From Pseudomonas khorasanensis (GTDB lineage Bacteria; Pseudomonadota; Gammaproteobacteria; Pseudomonadales; Pseudomonadaceae), in the NCBI RefSeq assembly GCF_014268505.2, contig NZ_JABWQP020000009.1, forward strand, positions 148,530-212,529: a DNA stretch of 64,000 bases. The letters run 5' to 3'. Position 1 is the first letter of the stretch, and each line of letters begins with the position of its first letter. Position numbers and translations under genes: made by a program. The notes under the pieces were generated by a model. It had not been told where the DNA came from. It saw only the letters and a program-made list of their open reading frames with translations, and did no database searches. Below are positions 24,489 through 33,241 of this stretch, one piece after another.

Positions 24489-26528
24489 ATGACCGCCGCT
24501 CATTACCCGCACCTGTTGGCCCCGCTGGACCTGGGATTCACCACGCTGCGCAACCGCACCCTGATGGGCTCGATGCACACGGGCCTGGAAGAAAAGCCCG
24601 GCGGTTTCGAGCGCATGGCGGCGTACTTTGCCGAACGTGCCCGTGGTGGTGTCGGCCTGATGGTCACCGGCGGGATCGGCCCGAACGATGAGGGCGGCGT
24701 GTATTCCGGCGCGGCCAAGCTGACCACCGAAGAAGAAGCGCTCAAGCACCGCATCGTCACCCGTGCGGTGCATGAGGCGGGCGGCAAGATCTGCATGCAG
24801 ATCCTTCACGCCGGCCGTTATGCCTACAGCCCGAAGCAAGTCGCGCCGAGTGCCATCCAGGCGCCGATCAATCCGTTCAAACCCAAAGAACTGGACGAAG
24901 AAGGCATCGAGAAGCAGATCAGCGATTTTGTCACCTGCTCGGTGCTGGCGCAGTCCGCCGAATACGACGGTGTCGAGATCATGGGCTCGGAAGGTTATTT
25001 CATTAACCAGTTCCTGGCGGCGCACACTAACCACCGTACCGACCGCTGGGGCGGCAGCTACGAAAATCGCATGCGCCTGCCGGTGGAAATCGTTCGCCGC
25101 GTGCGCGAAGCCGTCGGGCCGAACTTCATCATCATCTTCCGCCTGTCGATGCTCGATCTGGTCGAAGGGGGCAGCACCTGGGATGAAATCGTCACCCTGG
25201 CCAAAGCCATCGAGCAGGCAGGCGCGACGCTGATCAACACCGGTATCGGCTGGCATGAAGCGCGGATCCCGACCATCGCCACCAAGGTTCCGCGTGCGGC
25301 GTTCAGCAAGGTCACGGCCAAGTTGCGTGGCTCGGTCAGCATTCCGCTGATCACCACCAACCGCATCAATACCCCGGAAATCGCCGAGCAGATCCTTGCC
25401 GAAGGCGATGCTGACATGGTCTCGATGGCGCGGCCGTTTCTCGCCGACGCGGATTTTGTAAACAAGGCGGCCGAAGGCCGCGCCGACGAAATCAACACGT
25501 GCATCGGCTGCAACCAGGCGTGCCTGGACCATACCTTTGGCGGAAAGCTCACCAGTTGCCTGGTCAATCCTCGCGCCTGCCACGAGACCGAACTCAACTA
25601 CCTGCCGGTGCAGCAGATCAAGAAAATCGCCGTGGTCGGTGCCGGTCCTGCGGGTTTGTCTGCCGCAACCGTAGCCGCCGAGCGAGGTCATCAAGTGACC
25701 CTGTTCGATTCGGCGAGCGAGATCGGTGGGCAGTTCAACATCGCCAAGCGCGTGCCGGGCAAAGAAGAGTTTTTCGAAACGCTGCGTTACTTCAAACGCA
25801 AGCTGCAGACCACGAACGTCGAGGTGTGCCTGAACACCCGCGTCGACGTGGCGAAGCTGGTTGCGGGCGGCTTCGACGAAATTATCCTCGCCACCGGCAT
25901 TGCACCGCGCATGCCGGCGATTTCGGGCGTTGATAATGCCAAAGTGCTGAGTTATCTGGATGTAATCCTCGAACGCAAACCGGTCGGCAAGCGCGTCGCG
26001 GTGATCGGTGCTGGCGGGATTGGTTTTGACGTGTCGGAATTCCTCGTTCATCAAGGCGTAGCCACCAGTCTGGACCGCGCGGCGTTCTGGAAAGAGTGGG
26101 GCATCGACACGCAACTTGAAGCGCGAGGTGGCGTGGCCGGCATCAAGGCGGCGCCGCATGCACCGGCCCGCGAGGTGTTTCTGTTGCAACGCAAGAAAAC
26201 CAAGGTCGGCGACGGCCTGGGCAAGACCACTGGCTGGATTCATCGCACCGGTTTGAAAAACAAGCAGGTGCAGATGCTCAACAGCGTGGAATACCTGAGC
26301 ATCGACGACGAAGGTTTGCACATCCGTATTGGTGAAACCGGCGAACCGCAACTGCTGGCAGTGGATAACATCGTCATCTGCGCGGGGCAGGATCCGTTGC
26401 GTGAGTTGCACGATGGCCTGGTTGAGGCCGGCCAGAATGTGCACTTGATCGGCGGCGCGGATGTCGCGGCGGAGCTGGACGCCAAGCGGGCGATCAATCA
26501 GGGCTCGCGCCTGGCGGCTGAACTGTAA
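24489..26528 (+). CDS. fadH: 2,4-dienoyl-CoA reductase FadH
   Basis: The 679-residue NADPH-dependent flavoenzyme reduces 2,4-dienoyl-CoA during oxidation of unsaturated fatty acids. The N-terminal TIM barrel binds FMN (residues about 1-330), a four-Cys cluster follows (NTCIGCNQACL, then TSCLVNPRAC) for the 4Fe-4S centre, and the C-terminal half carries two dinucleotide folds (VVGAGPAGLSAATVAAERGH for FAD; VIGAGGIGFDVSEF for NADPH). GGAG lies before the ATG at 24489. Confidence 0.94.
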   Translation: MTAAHYPHLLAPLDLGFTTLRNRTLMGSMHTGLEEKPGGFERMAAYFAERARGGVGLMVTGGIGPNDEGGVYSGAAKLTTEEEALKHRIVTRAVHEAGGKICMQILHAGRYAYSPKQVAPSAIQAPINPFKPKELDEEGIEKQISDFVTCSVLAQSAEYDGVEIMGSEGYFINQFLAAHTNHRTDRWGGSYENRMRLPVEIVRRVREAVGPNFIIIFRLSMLDLVEGGSTWDEIVTLAKAIEQAGATLINTGIGWHEARIPTIATKVPRAAFSKVTAKLRGSVSIPLITTNRINTPEIAEQILAEGDADMVSMARPFLADADFVNKAAEGRADEINTCIGCNQACLDHTFGGKLTSCLVNPRACHETELNYLPVQQIKKIAVVGAGPAGLSAATVAAERGHQVTLFDSASEIGGQFNIAKRVPGKEEFFETLRYFKRKLQTTNVEVCLNTRVDVAKLVAGGFDEIILATGIAPRMPAISGVDNAKVLSYLDVILERKPVGKRVAVIGAGGIGFDVSEFLVHQGVATSLDRAAFWKEWGIDTQLEARGGVAGIKAAPHAPAREVFLLQRKKTKVGDGLGKTTGWIHRTGLKNKQVQMLNSVEYLSIDDEGLHIRIGETGEPQLLAVDNIVICAGQDPLRELHDGLVEAGQNVHLIGGADVAAELDAKRAINQGSRLAAEL

Positions 26529-26535
26529 ACACAGT

Positions 26536-26613
26536 CTGTAGGCTGCCGCAGGCTGCGATCTTTGATCTTGGGTTCGGTACAAGATCAAAAGATCGCAGCC
26601 TGCGGCAGCTCCC
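26536..26613. repeat. Inverted repeat (second REP-like family)
   Basis: CTGCCGCAGGCTGCGATCTTTGATCTT and its inverse near 26581-26610 form a long hairpin. The core AGATCGCAGCCTGCGGCAGCTCCCAC is a widespread Pseudomonas intergenic repeat distinct from the GCGAGCCTGCTCGC family. Confidence 0.8.
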
Positions 26614-26649
26614 ACTAGTATGTGATCTTTTCCAGATTATGCAGTGCTC

Positions 26650-27576
26650 ATGCTTTTGCCTTCCCCCAACTGGCTAACCCAGGCTCCCCTTGAACGCCTT
26701 CATCTGGAATGGCTGACAACCGCCGGCATCGAAGTCGCTGTTCTGCGCCTCGACCTGATCGACTCGCTGGTCAGCGGGAACAAGTGGTTCAAACTCGCCG
26801 AACACCTCAACGCCGCTGAGCGTTCCGGCGCCAACGGCATCATCAGCCTCGGCGGCGCGCACTCCAATCATTTGCACGCGCTGGCGGCGGCGGGCAAGCG
26901 ACTGGGCTTCAAAACCGTGGGGCTGCTGCGCGGGCATCCGCAGGACACGCCGACGGTGCAGGATCTGCAGGCATTCGGCATGCAATTGCATTGGCTGGGT
27001 TACGGCGGTTACCGCGCGCGGCATGAGCCGGGGTTCTGGGCGCCGTGGCAGGCGCGTTACCCGAACCTGCACACGGTGCCCGAGGGCGGTGGCGGATTGG
27101 CGGGCGCGCTGGGGTGCGCAGCGATCAGGCAGCAGGTCGATGCGCAATTGGCGAATCTGGGCTGGGAGGATTTCACTGCCTGGTGGCTGGCCTGCGGCAC
27201 CGGCACGACACTGGCCGGTCTGGCGCTTGCCGAGAAGGGCATGCACGCGCTGTATGGTGCGCTGGCAGTGCCGGACGATCACGGCGTAGCGCCAAACATC
27301 GAGTCGATCCTCAACCAGGCCGCCCAACCTGTGGCGGACTATCATCTGATTGACGCCAGCCGTGGCGGCTTCGCCAGGGTTGACCCGACGTTGCTGGCCT
27401 TCATTGAGGAGACCGAACAGGCCTGCGGCATCCCTTTGGAACCGGTGTACACCGGCAAGGCACTGCTGGCGCTCAAGCAATATGTCGAGTCGGGCAGATT
27501 CGCCGTCGGCACCCGTTTGATCTTCATCCACACGGGCGGCCTGCAAGGGCGACGCGGGTTTATTGTGACGCCGTGA
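26650..27576 (+). CDS. PLP-dependent ACC deaminase/D-cysteine desulfhydrase family enzyme
   Basis: The 308-residue protein is a fold-type II PLP enzyme. The Lys in SGNKWFKL is the expected Schiff-base residue, followed by GGAHSNHLHALAAAGKRLGF, and EGGGGLAGALG and ACGTGTTLAGLA as phosphate-cradle loops. The family includes 1-aminocyclopropane-1-carboxylate deaminase and D-cysteine desulfhydrase; residues that separate them cannot be judged by eye, so the substrate is open. The first start is GTG at 26644; the ATG at 26650 is preferred. It is not clearly part of an operon. Confidence 0.83.
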   Translation: MLLPSPNWLTQAPLERLHLEWLTTAGIEVAVLRLDLIDSLVSGNKWFKLAEHLNAAERSGANGIISLGGAHSNHLHALAAAGKRLGFKTVGLLRGHPQDTPTVQDLQAFGMQLHWLGYGGYRARHEPGFWAPWQARYPNLHTVPEGGGGLAGALGCAAIRQQVDAQLANLGWEDFTAWWLACGTGTTLAGLALAEKGMHALYGALAVPDDHGVAPNIESILNQAAQPVADYHLIDASRGGFARVDPTLLAFIEETEQACGIPLEPVYTGKALLALKQYVESGRFAVGTRLIFIHTGGLQGRRGFIVTP

Positions 27577-27579
27577 GGT

Positions 27580-27695
27580 TCAACCGCATTTGGGCATCAT
27601 CCGCAGCAGGGTGTTATTGCGCACCACGTAATGGTGATAAAGCCCCTGGAGCGCGAGATGTTGTTTGCAACGACGGAGGTGGTCCAGGTTCGGTT
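27580..27695 (-). pseudogene. Possible C-terminal remnant of a lost gene
   Basis: Read on the minus strand, 37 codons ending in a stop encode NLDHLRRCKQHLALQGLYHH and then YVVRNNTLLRMMPKCG. Codon use is like that of the surrounding genes, but immediately upstream the sequence becomes A+T-rich and there is no start. It looks like the tail of a gene cut by the low-G+C segment next to it. The family is not recognised. Confidence 0.4.
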
Positions 27696-27883
27696 TTATT
27701 TTGGTTATTTTTTTTGAAGTTGTGCAGTAAGTTTTTCGCTTGGTGTAACTTTGTGTTGTTTATATCTTGTGTTTGCTTTTTGTTTGATTAGTTTGTTTGG
27801 AGTATTTAAAGTCTGGTCGGGTCTTTAGTTGGTCTAAAGATATAAAGATCTAAAGTCTTTTTAATATAAGCATAAAAGGAAGT
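27696..27883. other. A+T-rich segment before the repeat protein
   Basis: This stretch is much richer in A and T than its surroundings and contains no gene I can support. It carries an AGTCTGG...TCTAAAG...CTAAAGTCT pattern and probably the promoter of the downstream repeat-protein gene. It marks one edge of an island with unusual base composition. Confidence 0.6.
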
Positions 27884-28486
27884 ATGAATATGAAGAGTCC
27901 GATCCGGAAGCCGCCTCGTCCCACAACCACGCCGCCAAAGCCTGTGGTCCCGACCAAACCGGTGACACCGACCAAGCCAGTAGCGCCAACCAAACCGGTG
28001 ACACCGACCAAGCCCGTAGTGCCAACCAAACCGGTTGTTCCTACCAAGCCGGTAACACCAACCAAGCCAGTGGCCCCGACCAAGCCAGTAGCCCCTACCA
28101 AACCAGTGGTGCCGACCACACCGGTCGGCACCAAGCGACCGCCTATGCCATGGCCGATCATCAACATTGCTGTTGATCCGCTGGCCTTGATAGCGCTGAT
28201 CCAGACGATCGGCGCGACAGTGAATGGCGATGGTTCCACCACACTGCCTGACGGTAGCGTGGTTGGCGTCGATAACACTTCGATCAAGCGCCCCGACGGC
28301 ATCATTCAACATCAGGATGGCAGGGTAGAGTATCCGGACGGGCGGATCATCTGGCCCGATAATACTGTTGAATACCCGGATGGCCGTATTGTTTGGGAAG
28401 ATGGAACTGAAAAGTTGCCCGATGGAAGTATCAAATACCCCGATGGCCTTGCATACGATGCGCAGGGCAACCTGATTTCGGAGTGA
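27884..28486 (+). CDS. Two-repeat protein: PTKPV hexapeptides plus PDG heptads
   Basis: The 200-residue protein has no signal peptide or membrane helix. Residues about 15-85 are ten or so tandem hexapeptides PV[VTA]PTK, a proline-rich, basic, rigid rod; in DNA this is an 18-base repeat. A short hydrophobic linker follows (INIAVDPLALIALIQTIGA). Residues about 135-195 are roughly eight seven-residue units of the form x-P-D-G-x-[IV]-x (YPDGRII, WPDNTVE, YPDGRIV, LPDGSIK), a pattern like the Tcp10_C/G-box beta-sheet repeat. AAGGA is 3 bases before this ATG and 9 before a second ATG at 27890, so either may start the protein. Function is unknown. Confidence 0.75.
   Translation: MNMKSPIRKPPRPTTTPPKPVVPTKPVTPTKPVAPTKPVTPTKPVVPTKPVVPTKPVTPTKPVAPTKPVAPTKPVVPTTPVGTKRPPMPWPIINIAVDPLALIALIQTIGATVNGDGSTTLPDGSVVGVDNTSIKRPDGIIQHQDGRVEYPDGRIIWPDNTVEYPDGRIVWEDGTEKLPDGSIKYPDGLAYDAQGNLISE
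27950..28130 (+). repeat. 18-base coding tandem repeat
   Basis: About ten imperfect copies of an 18-base unit such as CCGGTGACACCGACCAAG encode PV[VTA]PTK. Third-position differences between copies show they are not a very recent expansion, but the array is prone to gain or loss of units. Confidence 0.85.
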
Positions 28487-28526
28487 ATAGTTGCCGAGCG
28501 TTGTCCTGGTTTTTAAATAGATAACA

Positions 28527-28566
28527 AACACCGCTGATTATTTATGATCAGCGGTGTTTTCGTTTT
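28527..28566 (+). terminator. Terminator after the repeat-protein gene
   Basis: ACACCGCTGAT pairs with ATCAGCGGTGT around a short A/T loop and is followed by TTTCGTTTTC. It could also serve phnX from the other side. Confidence 0.85.
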
Positions 28567-28571
28567 CAGTC

Positions 28572-29399
28572 TCAAGCGCTTTGTGGCATCTCGCCGTTGG
28601 CAAGGCGCTTGTTAATGTCGGCGATCACTTGTGGCAGATCGCTGATGGTGTCGATCATGTAATGCGGGCGTGACCCTGCGAACAGTGTGTGGATGCGCTT
28701 GCGTTCTGTGGCCAGTTCGTCGCTGCCCAGCGCCCGGAAGCCTTCGTAATCGAGGCCCAGCGCGTTACCCGAACAGATCAGCGCGACCGTCCACATCCCG
28801 GCACGGCGGCCTTCGAGGATGCCCGGTACGGTGTCGTCGATCTTCACGCATGCCGCGACATCATCGATGCCCAGTGCAATGACATTGGCCAGCGCCTGCG
28901 CCGGCCATGGGCGACCGTTCGGCACTTCGTCGGTGGCGACCACGTGATCGGCGACGTAGCCATTGGTGGCAGCCAGTTCGACGACTTTGTCCATTACCGG
29001 TTTCGGATAGCCTGAGCAGGAGCCGATCTTGATCCCTTGCTGGCGTAGTTGGGCAATGGTCTCCAGCGCACCGGGAATCAATGCCGAGTGCTCGGCGATC
29101 TTCTCGATTTGCAGTGGCATGAAGCGGTTGTAGATCGCGGTGACGTCATCGTCGGTCGGCGTGCGGCCGAACACTTTGCGATAACGCTCCGCAACCTGCG
29201 GCTGGTCGCACAACGTGCGAATGTGGTCCCACTTGCCCATGCCCATCGGCCCACGGGCTTCTTCGATGGACACTTGCACGTCAAACTCGGCGAAGGCTTC
29301 GACGAAAATCTGGGTGGGCGCGAACGAACCGAAATCGACCACGGTGCCGGCCCAGTCAAGGATGGCGGCTTGTAGCTTGCCTGGATGGGTGTAGTTCAT
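28572..29399 (-). CDS. phnX: Phosphonoacetaldehyde hydrolase PhnX
   Basis: The 275-residue HAD-superfamily enzyme splits phosphonoacetaldehyde into acetaldehyde and phosphate. The nucleophile motif is D15-W-A-G with the FGSFAP segment after it, and the Schiff-base lysine is K56 in GMGKWDHI, which are the specific PhnX marks. ATG at 29399 fits the family start. It lies downstream of phnW, with which it forms the 2-aminoethylphosphonate degradation unit. Confidence 0.95.
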   Translation of the reverse strand: MNYTHPGKLQAAILDWAGTVVDFGSFAPTQIFVEAFAEFDVQVSIEEARGPMGMGKWDHIRTLCDQPQVAERYRKVFGRTPTDDDVTAIYNRFMPLQIEKIAEHSALIPGALETIAQLRQQGIKIGSCSGYPKPVMDKVVELAATNGYVADHVVATDEVPNGRPWPAQALANVIALGIDDVAACVKIDDTVPGILEGRRAGMWTVALICSGNALGLDYEGFRALGSDELATERKRIHTLFAGSRPHYMIDTISDLPQVIADINKRLANGEMPQSA

Positions 29400-29437
29400 G
29401 ATCAGCAAAATCCTGTGTTGGTGATGCAATTCAAAAT

Positions 29438-29463
29438 GTGGGGGCGAGCCTGCTCGCTACCAC
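29438..29463. repeat. Single REP half
   Basis: TGTGGGGGCGAGCCTGCTCGCTACC is one unpaired, slightly diverged copy of the REP core, in the 80-base gap between phnW and phnX. Confidence 0.75.
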
Positions 29464-29479
29464 GGGATCTGGGTTGGGA

Positions 29480-30589
29480 TTAGATTTCCAGCACTTCCAT
29501 CTCGCGCAGCACTTCACCCACCGCTGCCACGGCCTGGCGCATTTCGTCCGGGGTGACGTGGCCGATGCAGCCAACGCGGAAGGTTTCGACCTGAGTCAGT
29601 TTGCCGGGATAGAGGATGTAGCCACGGGCTTTGACCCGCTCATAGAAGTCCTTGAACTGATAACGCGGATCCTGCGGCGCATGGAACGTCGCGATGATCG
29701 GCGCTTGAATCGCCGTCGGCAGGAAACTGCGCAACCCCAGTTTGGCCATTTCTTCCATCAGTGCCTCACAGTTGGCGGCGTAGCGCGCATGCCTCGCTGG
29801 CAGGCCACCTTCTTCGCTGTATTGCAGCAGCGCTTCGTGCAGCGCCGCGACCACGTGGGTCGGCGGGGTGAAGCGCCACTGCCCGGTTTTCATCATGTAG
29901 GCGTGCTGGTCGAACAGGTCCATCGCCAGTGACTGCGAATTGCCGGCGGCGGCGGCCAGCGATTCTTTGCGGGCAAAGACGAACCCCATCCCGGGCACGC
30001 CCTCAAGGCATTTGCCGGACGCGGCGATCAGTGCATCGAACGGCACTTTTTGCGCATCCACCGGCAGTGCGCCAAAGGAACTCATGGCGTCGACGATCAG
30101 GCGCTTGCCGTGTTCCGCGACCACCTGGGCGATCTGCGCCAGCGGGTTGAGAATGCCGGTGCTGGTTTCACAGTGGATCAGCGCAACGTGAGTAATGTCG
30201 CGGTCGGCGCGCAGCAGACGGTCAACGTCGGCGGCGGTGGTCGGTTCGTCTTCAGCGGTTTCGAACGTGCTGAACGAGCGGCCCAGCACCTCGCAGATTT
30301 TTGCCAGACGCTTGCCGTACGCACCGTTGATCAGCACCAGCACTTTGCCGTCGCGCGGCACCAGCGTGCCGATGGCAGCCTCGACAGCGAAAGTGCCGCT
30401 GCCCTGTAACGGCACGCAGTCGTGGCTGGCGGCGCCGTTGAGGATTGCCAGCAATTGCTCGCAAACGCTGGCGGTCAGCTGATTGAAGCGGTCATCCCAC
30501 GAGCCCCAGTCGACCATCATTGCCTGACGGGTGCGGGCTGAAGTGGTCAACGGGCCGGGAGTGAGCAAAATCGGTGCGGCGGTACTCAT
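29480..30589 (-). CDS. phnW: 2-aminoethylphosphonate:pyruvate transaminase PhnW
   Basis: The 369-residue PLP enzyme transfers the amino group of 2-aminoethylphosphonate to pyruvate, making phosphonoacetaldehyde and alanine. The N-terminal LLTPGPLTTSARTRQAMMVDWGSWD, the cofactor loop GSGTFAVEAAIG, DAMSSFGA, and the lysine in ASGKCLEGVPG are those of PhnW. ATG at 30589 has GAGGA eight bases upstream. The pair phnW-phnX is divergent from a LysR-type regulator. Confidence 0.95.
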   Translation of the reverse strand: MSTAAPILLTPGPLTTSARTRQAMMVDWGSWDDRFNQLTASVCEQLLAILNGAASHDCVPLQGSGTFAVEAAIGTLVPRDGKVLVLINGAYGKRLAKICEVLGRSFSTFETAEDEPTTAADVDRLLRADRDITHVALIHCETSTGILNPLAQIAQVVAEHGKRLIVDAMSSFGALPVDAQKVPFDALIAASGKCLEGVPGMGFVFARKESLAAAAGNSQSLAMDLFDQHAYMMKTGQWRFTPPTHVVAALHEALLQYSEEGGLPARHARYAANCEALMEEMAKLGLRSFLPTAIQAPIIATFHAPQDPRYQFKDFYERVKARGYILYPGKLTQVETFRVGCIGHVTPDEMRQAVAAVGEVLREMEVLEI

Positions 30590-30702
30590 TCGTGTGTCCT
30601 CGCGATAACGCTGTGGAATGAAGCTACGGGACATACGTTGCAATTTGCGGATTCATCAATCAAATTGTTTGTTGTTATGCCAGCCATCAGCGAGGGTTAT
30701 TC

Positions 30703-31563
30703 ATGAACCTGTTTCAGCTGCGCGCCTTCGATGCCGTGGCGCGAGAAGGCAGCTTTACGCGCGCCGCTGCGCGTTTGTTTATCAGCCAGCCTGCGGTCAC
30801 CGGGCACATCAAGGCGCTGGAGGAGCACTATCAAATCACCCTGCTGCGGCGCACTGCGCGCCGGGTGGAACTGACCGAGGAGGGCACCAAACTGGCGGCG
30901 ATCACCCGGGCGATATTCGGTCTGGCCGAAGAAGCCCAGACGCTTCTTGAGGCTAACCGGCAGTTATTGACCGGGCGGCTGGAGGTGGCGGCAGACGGCC
31001 CGCACATGGTCATGCCAATGCTGGCGAGTCTGCGCGCGCGCTATCCGGGGATCACCGTGAACCTGCGTCTGGGCAATGCCCAGGAAACGCTGGCGGCGCT
31101 GTTGTCGGAGCACGCGGACGTGGCGGTGTTGACTGAAGTCGAACCGCGCAAGGGCCTGCACCTGCAAGCGCTGAGCGAGTCGCGGATCTGCGCGCTGGTG
31201 CCGGCAGCGCACCCATGGGCAACGCGTTCGGGCGAGGTAAAACTTCAAGAACTCGACCAGGTGATCATGGTCCTGCGTGAGCCGAGTTCGATCACCCGAC
31301 GCACGTTTGACGAGGCCTGTGCACAGGCGTTGAGTCAGCCTCGGGTGTTGCTGGAGCTGGACAGCCGGGAAGCGGTGACCGAAGCCGTCGCCGCCGAGCT
31401 GGGCGTCGGCGTGGTGTCGTCGGTGGAAGTCAGCCATGACCCGCGCGTGGTGGCGATCCCGATTGCGGGAGAAGGGCTGGTGAACCGGCACATGATCGGT
31501 TGCATGGAGCGGCGGCGCGAGTTGCGCCTGATTCAGGCGTTCTTTGATCTGGCGCCTGCTTGA
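30703..31563 (+). CDS. LysR-type regulator next to phnWX
   Basis: The 286-residue protein has an N-terminal winged helix (MNLFQLRAFDAVAREGSFTR, SQPAVTGHIKALEEHY) and a standard LysR effector domain. It is transcribed away from phnW with about 110 bases between, the arrangement typical of LysR genes that control their neighbour, so it is likely the activator of 2-aminoethylphosphonate use. The effector is probably a pathway intermediate; that is inference. Confidence 0.88.
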   Translation: MNLFQLRAFDAVAREGSFTRAAARLFISQPAVTGHIKALEEHYQITLLRRTARRVELTEEGTKLAAITRAIFGLAEEAQTLLEANRQLLTGRLEVAADGPHMVMPMLASLRARYPGITVNLRLGNAQETLAALLSEHADVAVLTEVEPRKGLHLQALSESRICALVPAAHPWATRSGEVKLQELDQVIMVLREPSSITRRTFDEACAQALSQPRVLLELDSREAVTEAVAAELGVGVVSSVEVSHDPRVVAIPIAGEGLVNRHMIGCMERRRELRLIQAFFDLAPA

Positions 31564-31625
31564 AATCCGGCGGATCGTTCGGTCACCGACTTGCCTTTTT
31601 TTGGGCAGATAAGTCGAGCGGGCGA

Positions 31626-33020
31626 CTAATGCCCGGCGCGATTGATCAGCCAGTCGAGCAACAGGTTGTCGCGCGCTGGCTCTGGGTTACGGGCAGGCTG
31701 CTGGTGCGAGTGATCGAGGCACAGTATCGGTCGGTCCGGATCGCTGTCGAGGAAACTGACCCACACTTCACTGCCCGCACGCGGCAACGTGTCGGCGGCG
31801 ATGGGACCGTTGAGTCGGCTCATGGCGATTGGCAGCCACAGGGCGTCGCAATCGCTGCCTTGCTGATTTCCTGTGGGCCAGAGGATCACCGCGAGGCGGC
31901 CGCTTTCATCCACTTGCGCTGATTCTCCGTGCGCGCCCGCGACCCGCGCCAGGTGATAACCGGCAACATCCGGGCGCGGTTGTTTAAGCGGCGGGCGAAA
32001 GTCGCTTGACCAAGGGTGTGCGGTGAAGTCGTTGTCATAGCGATGAACGGTTGCAGCGGGGTCAAGGATCGAAGGGTGCTGCCCTTGATGGCGCACTGCG
32101 CTGATCAGCCATTGTTCGTTGAAGTGATGGATCGGGTGGCCTGCCACCAGCAGCAACCGTCCGCTGAGCAAATCGCTGCAATCACTGCGGCCGTGAATGG
32201 AGCGCAGTTGGCAGCGTTGTCGCTGCAGATGGCGACGGCTGCGTTGCTCGGCGTGCAGACGTTCCTGCGACTGCGCTGGCATTTTCAACTCTGTCGAGAC
32301 TTCGTTGGCGGCTTCGTCGTCAAGGGCCTGCTGACCACGGTTGCGTATTGCATGCAGCACTGGCGCCGGCGCTGCGCGATGCTGTTGATAAAGAACGCTG
32401 ACGCAGGGTGATGGCGGTTGCTCGTCGGCGCTGAACGGAATTTCCATCGGTACTTGCGGCAAGCTCAGGCTGTCGTCGGCGAATACCACGACATGTCCGT
32501 CAGGGCCGTGTTCGAAGTGGTAGTGGATGCCTTCTTCTTCGCAGAGCCGCTGCACCAGCGCCAGATCGCTTTCTTCGTATTGAATGCAAAACGCTCGCGC
32601 CGGGTAGTGGCCCACGGTCATTTCGATACGGTAGCTGCCCACTGGCAGGCCGTTTTCTTCCAGCAATTGTTGAATGAGCTGGGGCGCACTCAAATGGGTA
32701 AACACGCGCCGTTTAGAGGCTTGCGCCAGTTGTTGCAGATGCGGCACCAGCACCACGCGATAGCCGATCCGATGCGTGCCGCGATGCTCGCAACTGGCGC
32801 TAGAGATAATGCCGTGGAAACCGTGCTGTTCACCAAGACGCAGGAAGGCCGGCCTGTGCAGCAAAGAGCCCGGGGCGATGGCCGGGGCCAGGCCCATCAT
32901 TTCGATGTCAAAACGGTAGGGCTGGTTAAGCGCTTCCTCGCCGCGAAAACGCACCACCGGCAGGCGCAAGCCGCTGTCGGTCAGCGTAAGGGTGTACGGA
33001 CTTTCCTTGTCATTGAGCAT
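31626..33020 (-). CDS. Short VgrG-type protein (type VI secretion tip)
   Basis: The 464-residue protein matches the VgrG/gp27-gp5 fold: an N-terminal gp27-like part (PYRFDIEMMGL, GFHGIISSA, RRVFTHLSAPQLIQQLLEENGL, CIQYEESDLALVQRLCEEEGI HYHFEH) followed by an OB-type gp5 core (AQVDESGRLAVILWP, PRAGSEVWVSFLDSDPDRPI). It ends soon after the OB fold, without the long beta-helical needle (usual length 600-800). It also lacks most of the second gp27 subregion spacing. No hcp, PAAR or other type VI gene is nearby, so it is an orphan, perhaps a spike for a partner effector elsewhere. Confidence 0.82.
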   Translation of the reverse strand: MLNDKESPYTLTLTDSGLRLPVVRFRGEEALNQPYRFDIEMMGLAPAIAPGSLLHRPAFLRLGEQHGFHGIISSASCEHRGTHRIGYRVVLVPHLQQLAQASKRRVFTHLSAPQLIQQLLEENGLPVGSYRIEMTVGHYPARAFCIQYEESDLALVQRLCEEEGIHYHFEHGPDGHVVVFADDSLSLPQVPMEIPFSADEQPPSPCVSVLYQQHRAAPAPVLHAIRNRGQQALDDEAANEVSTELKMPAQSQERLHAEQRSRRHLQRQRCQLRSIHGRSDCSDLLSGRLLLVAGHPIHHFNEQWLISAVRHQGQHPSILDPAATVHRYDNDFTAHPWSSDFRPPLKQPRPDVAGYHLARVAGAHGESAQVDESGRLAVILWPTGNQQGSDCDALWLPIAMSRLNGPIAADTLPRAGSEVWVSFLDSDPDRPILCLDHSHQQPARNPEPARDNLLLDWLINRAGH

Positions 33021-33241
33021 TCGAGCGGGCCCTGTCAGGCGATACGGGGTTTCAAGGGTACGAAACCAATGGGTTGAATGGTCCTGCCAAAGGTGCTTTT
33101 CAGAATCCCCCTACACGCTTTGATGAAGATGTCGATTCCGACGAGATTTTTTTTGGTCGATTGCCGACTTTAGGCCGTATAAACTTGCCGCCACGCGTCG
33201 GCCAATAGATGTCTCGGCGCCACAGATCAAGAGAGTGAGTA

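Noticed and set aside
24483..26615. A 710-codon open frame on the minus strand opposite fadH
   Set aside because: It lies fully antisense to a well-supported enzyme gene and has no domain, start signal or composition of a real protein. High G+C makes such long shadow frames common; the same holds for the frames opposite clpX (13864-15360), lon (15868-17814), sstT (2004-3110) and liuB (45385-47154).
27950..28130. Short regular repeats considered as a CRISPR array
   Set aside because: The unit is 18 bases with no spacers, it is in frame, and it encodes PV[VTA]PTK hexapeptides.
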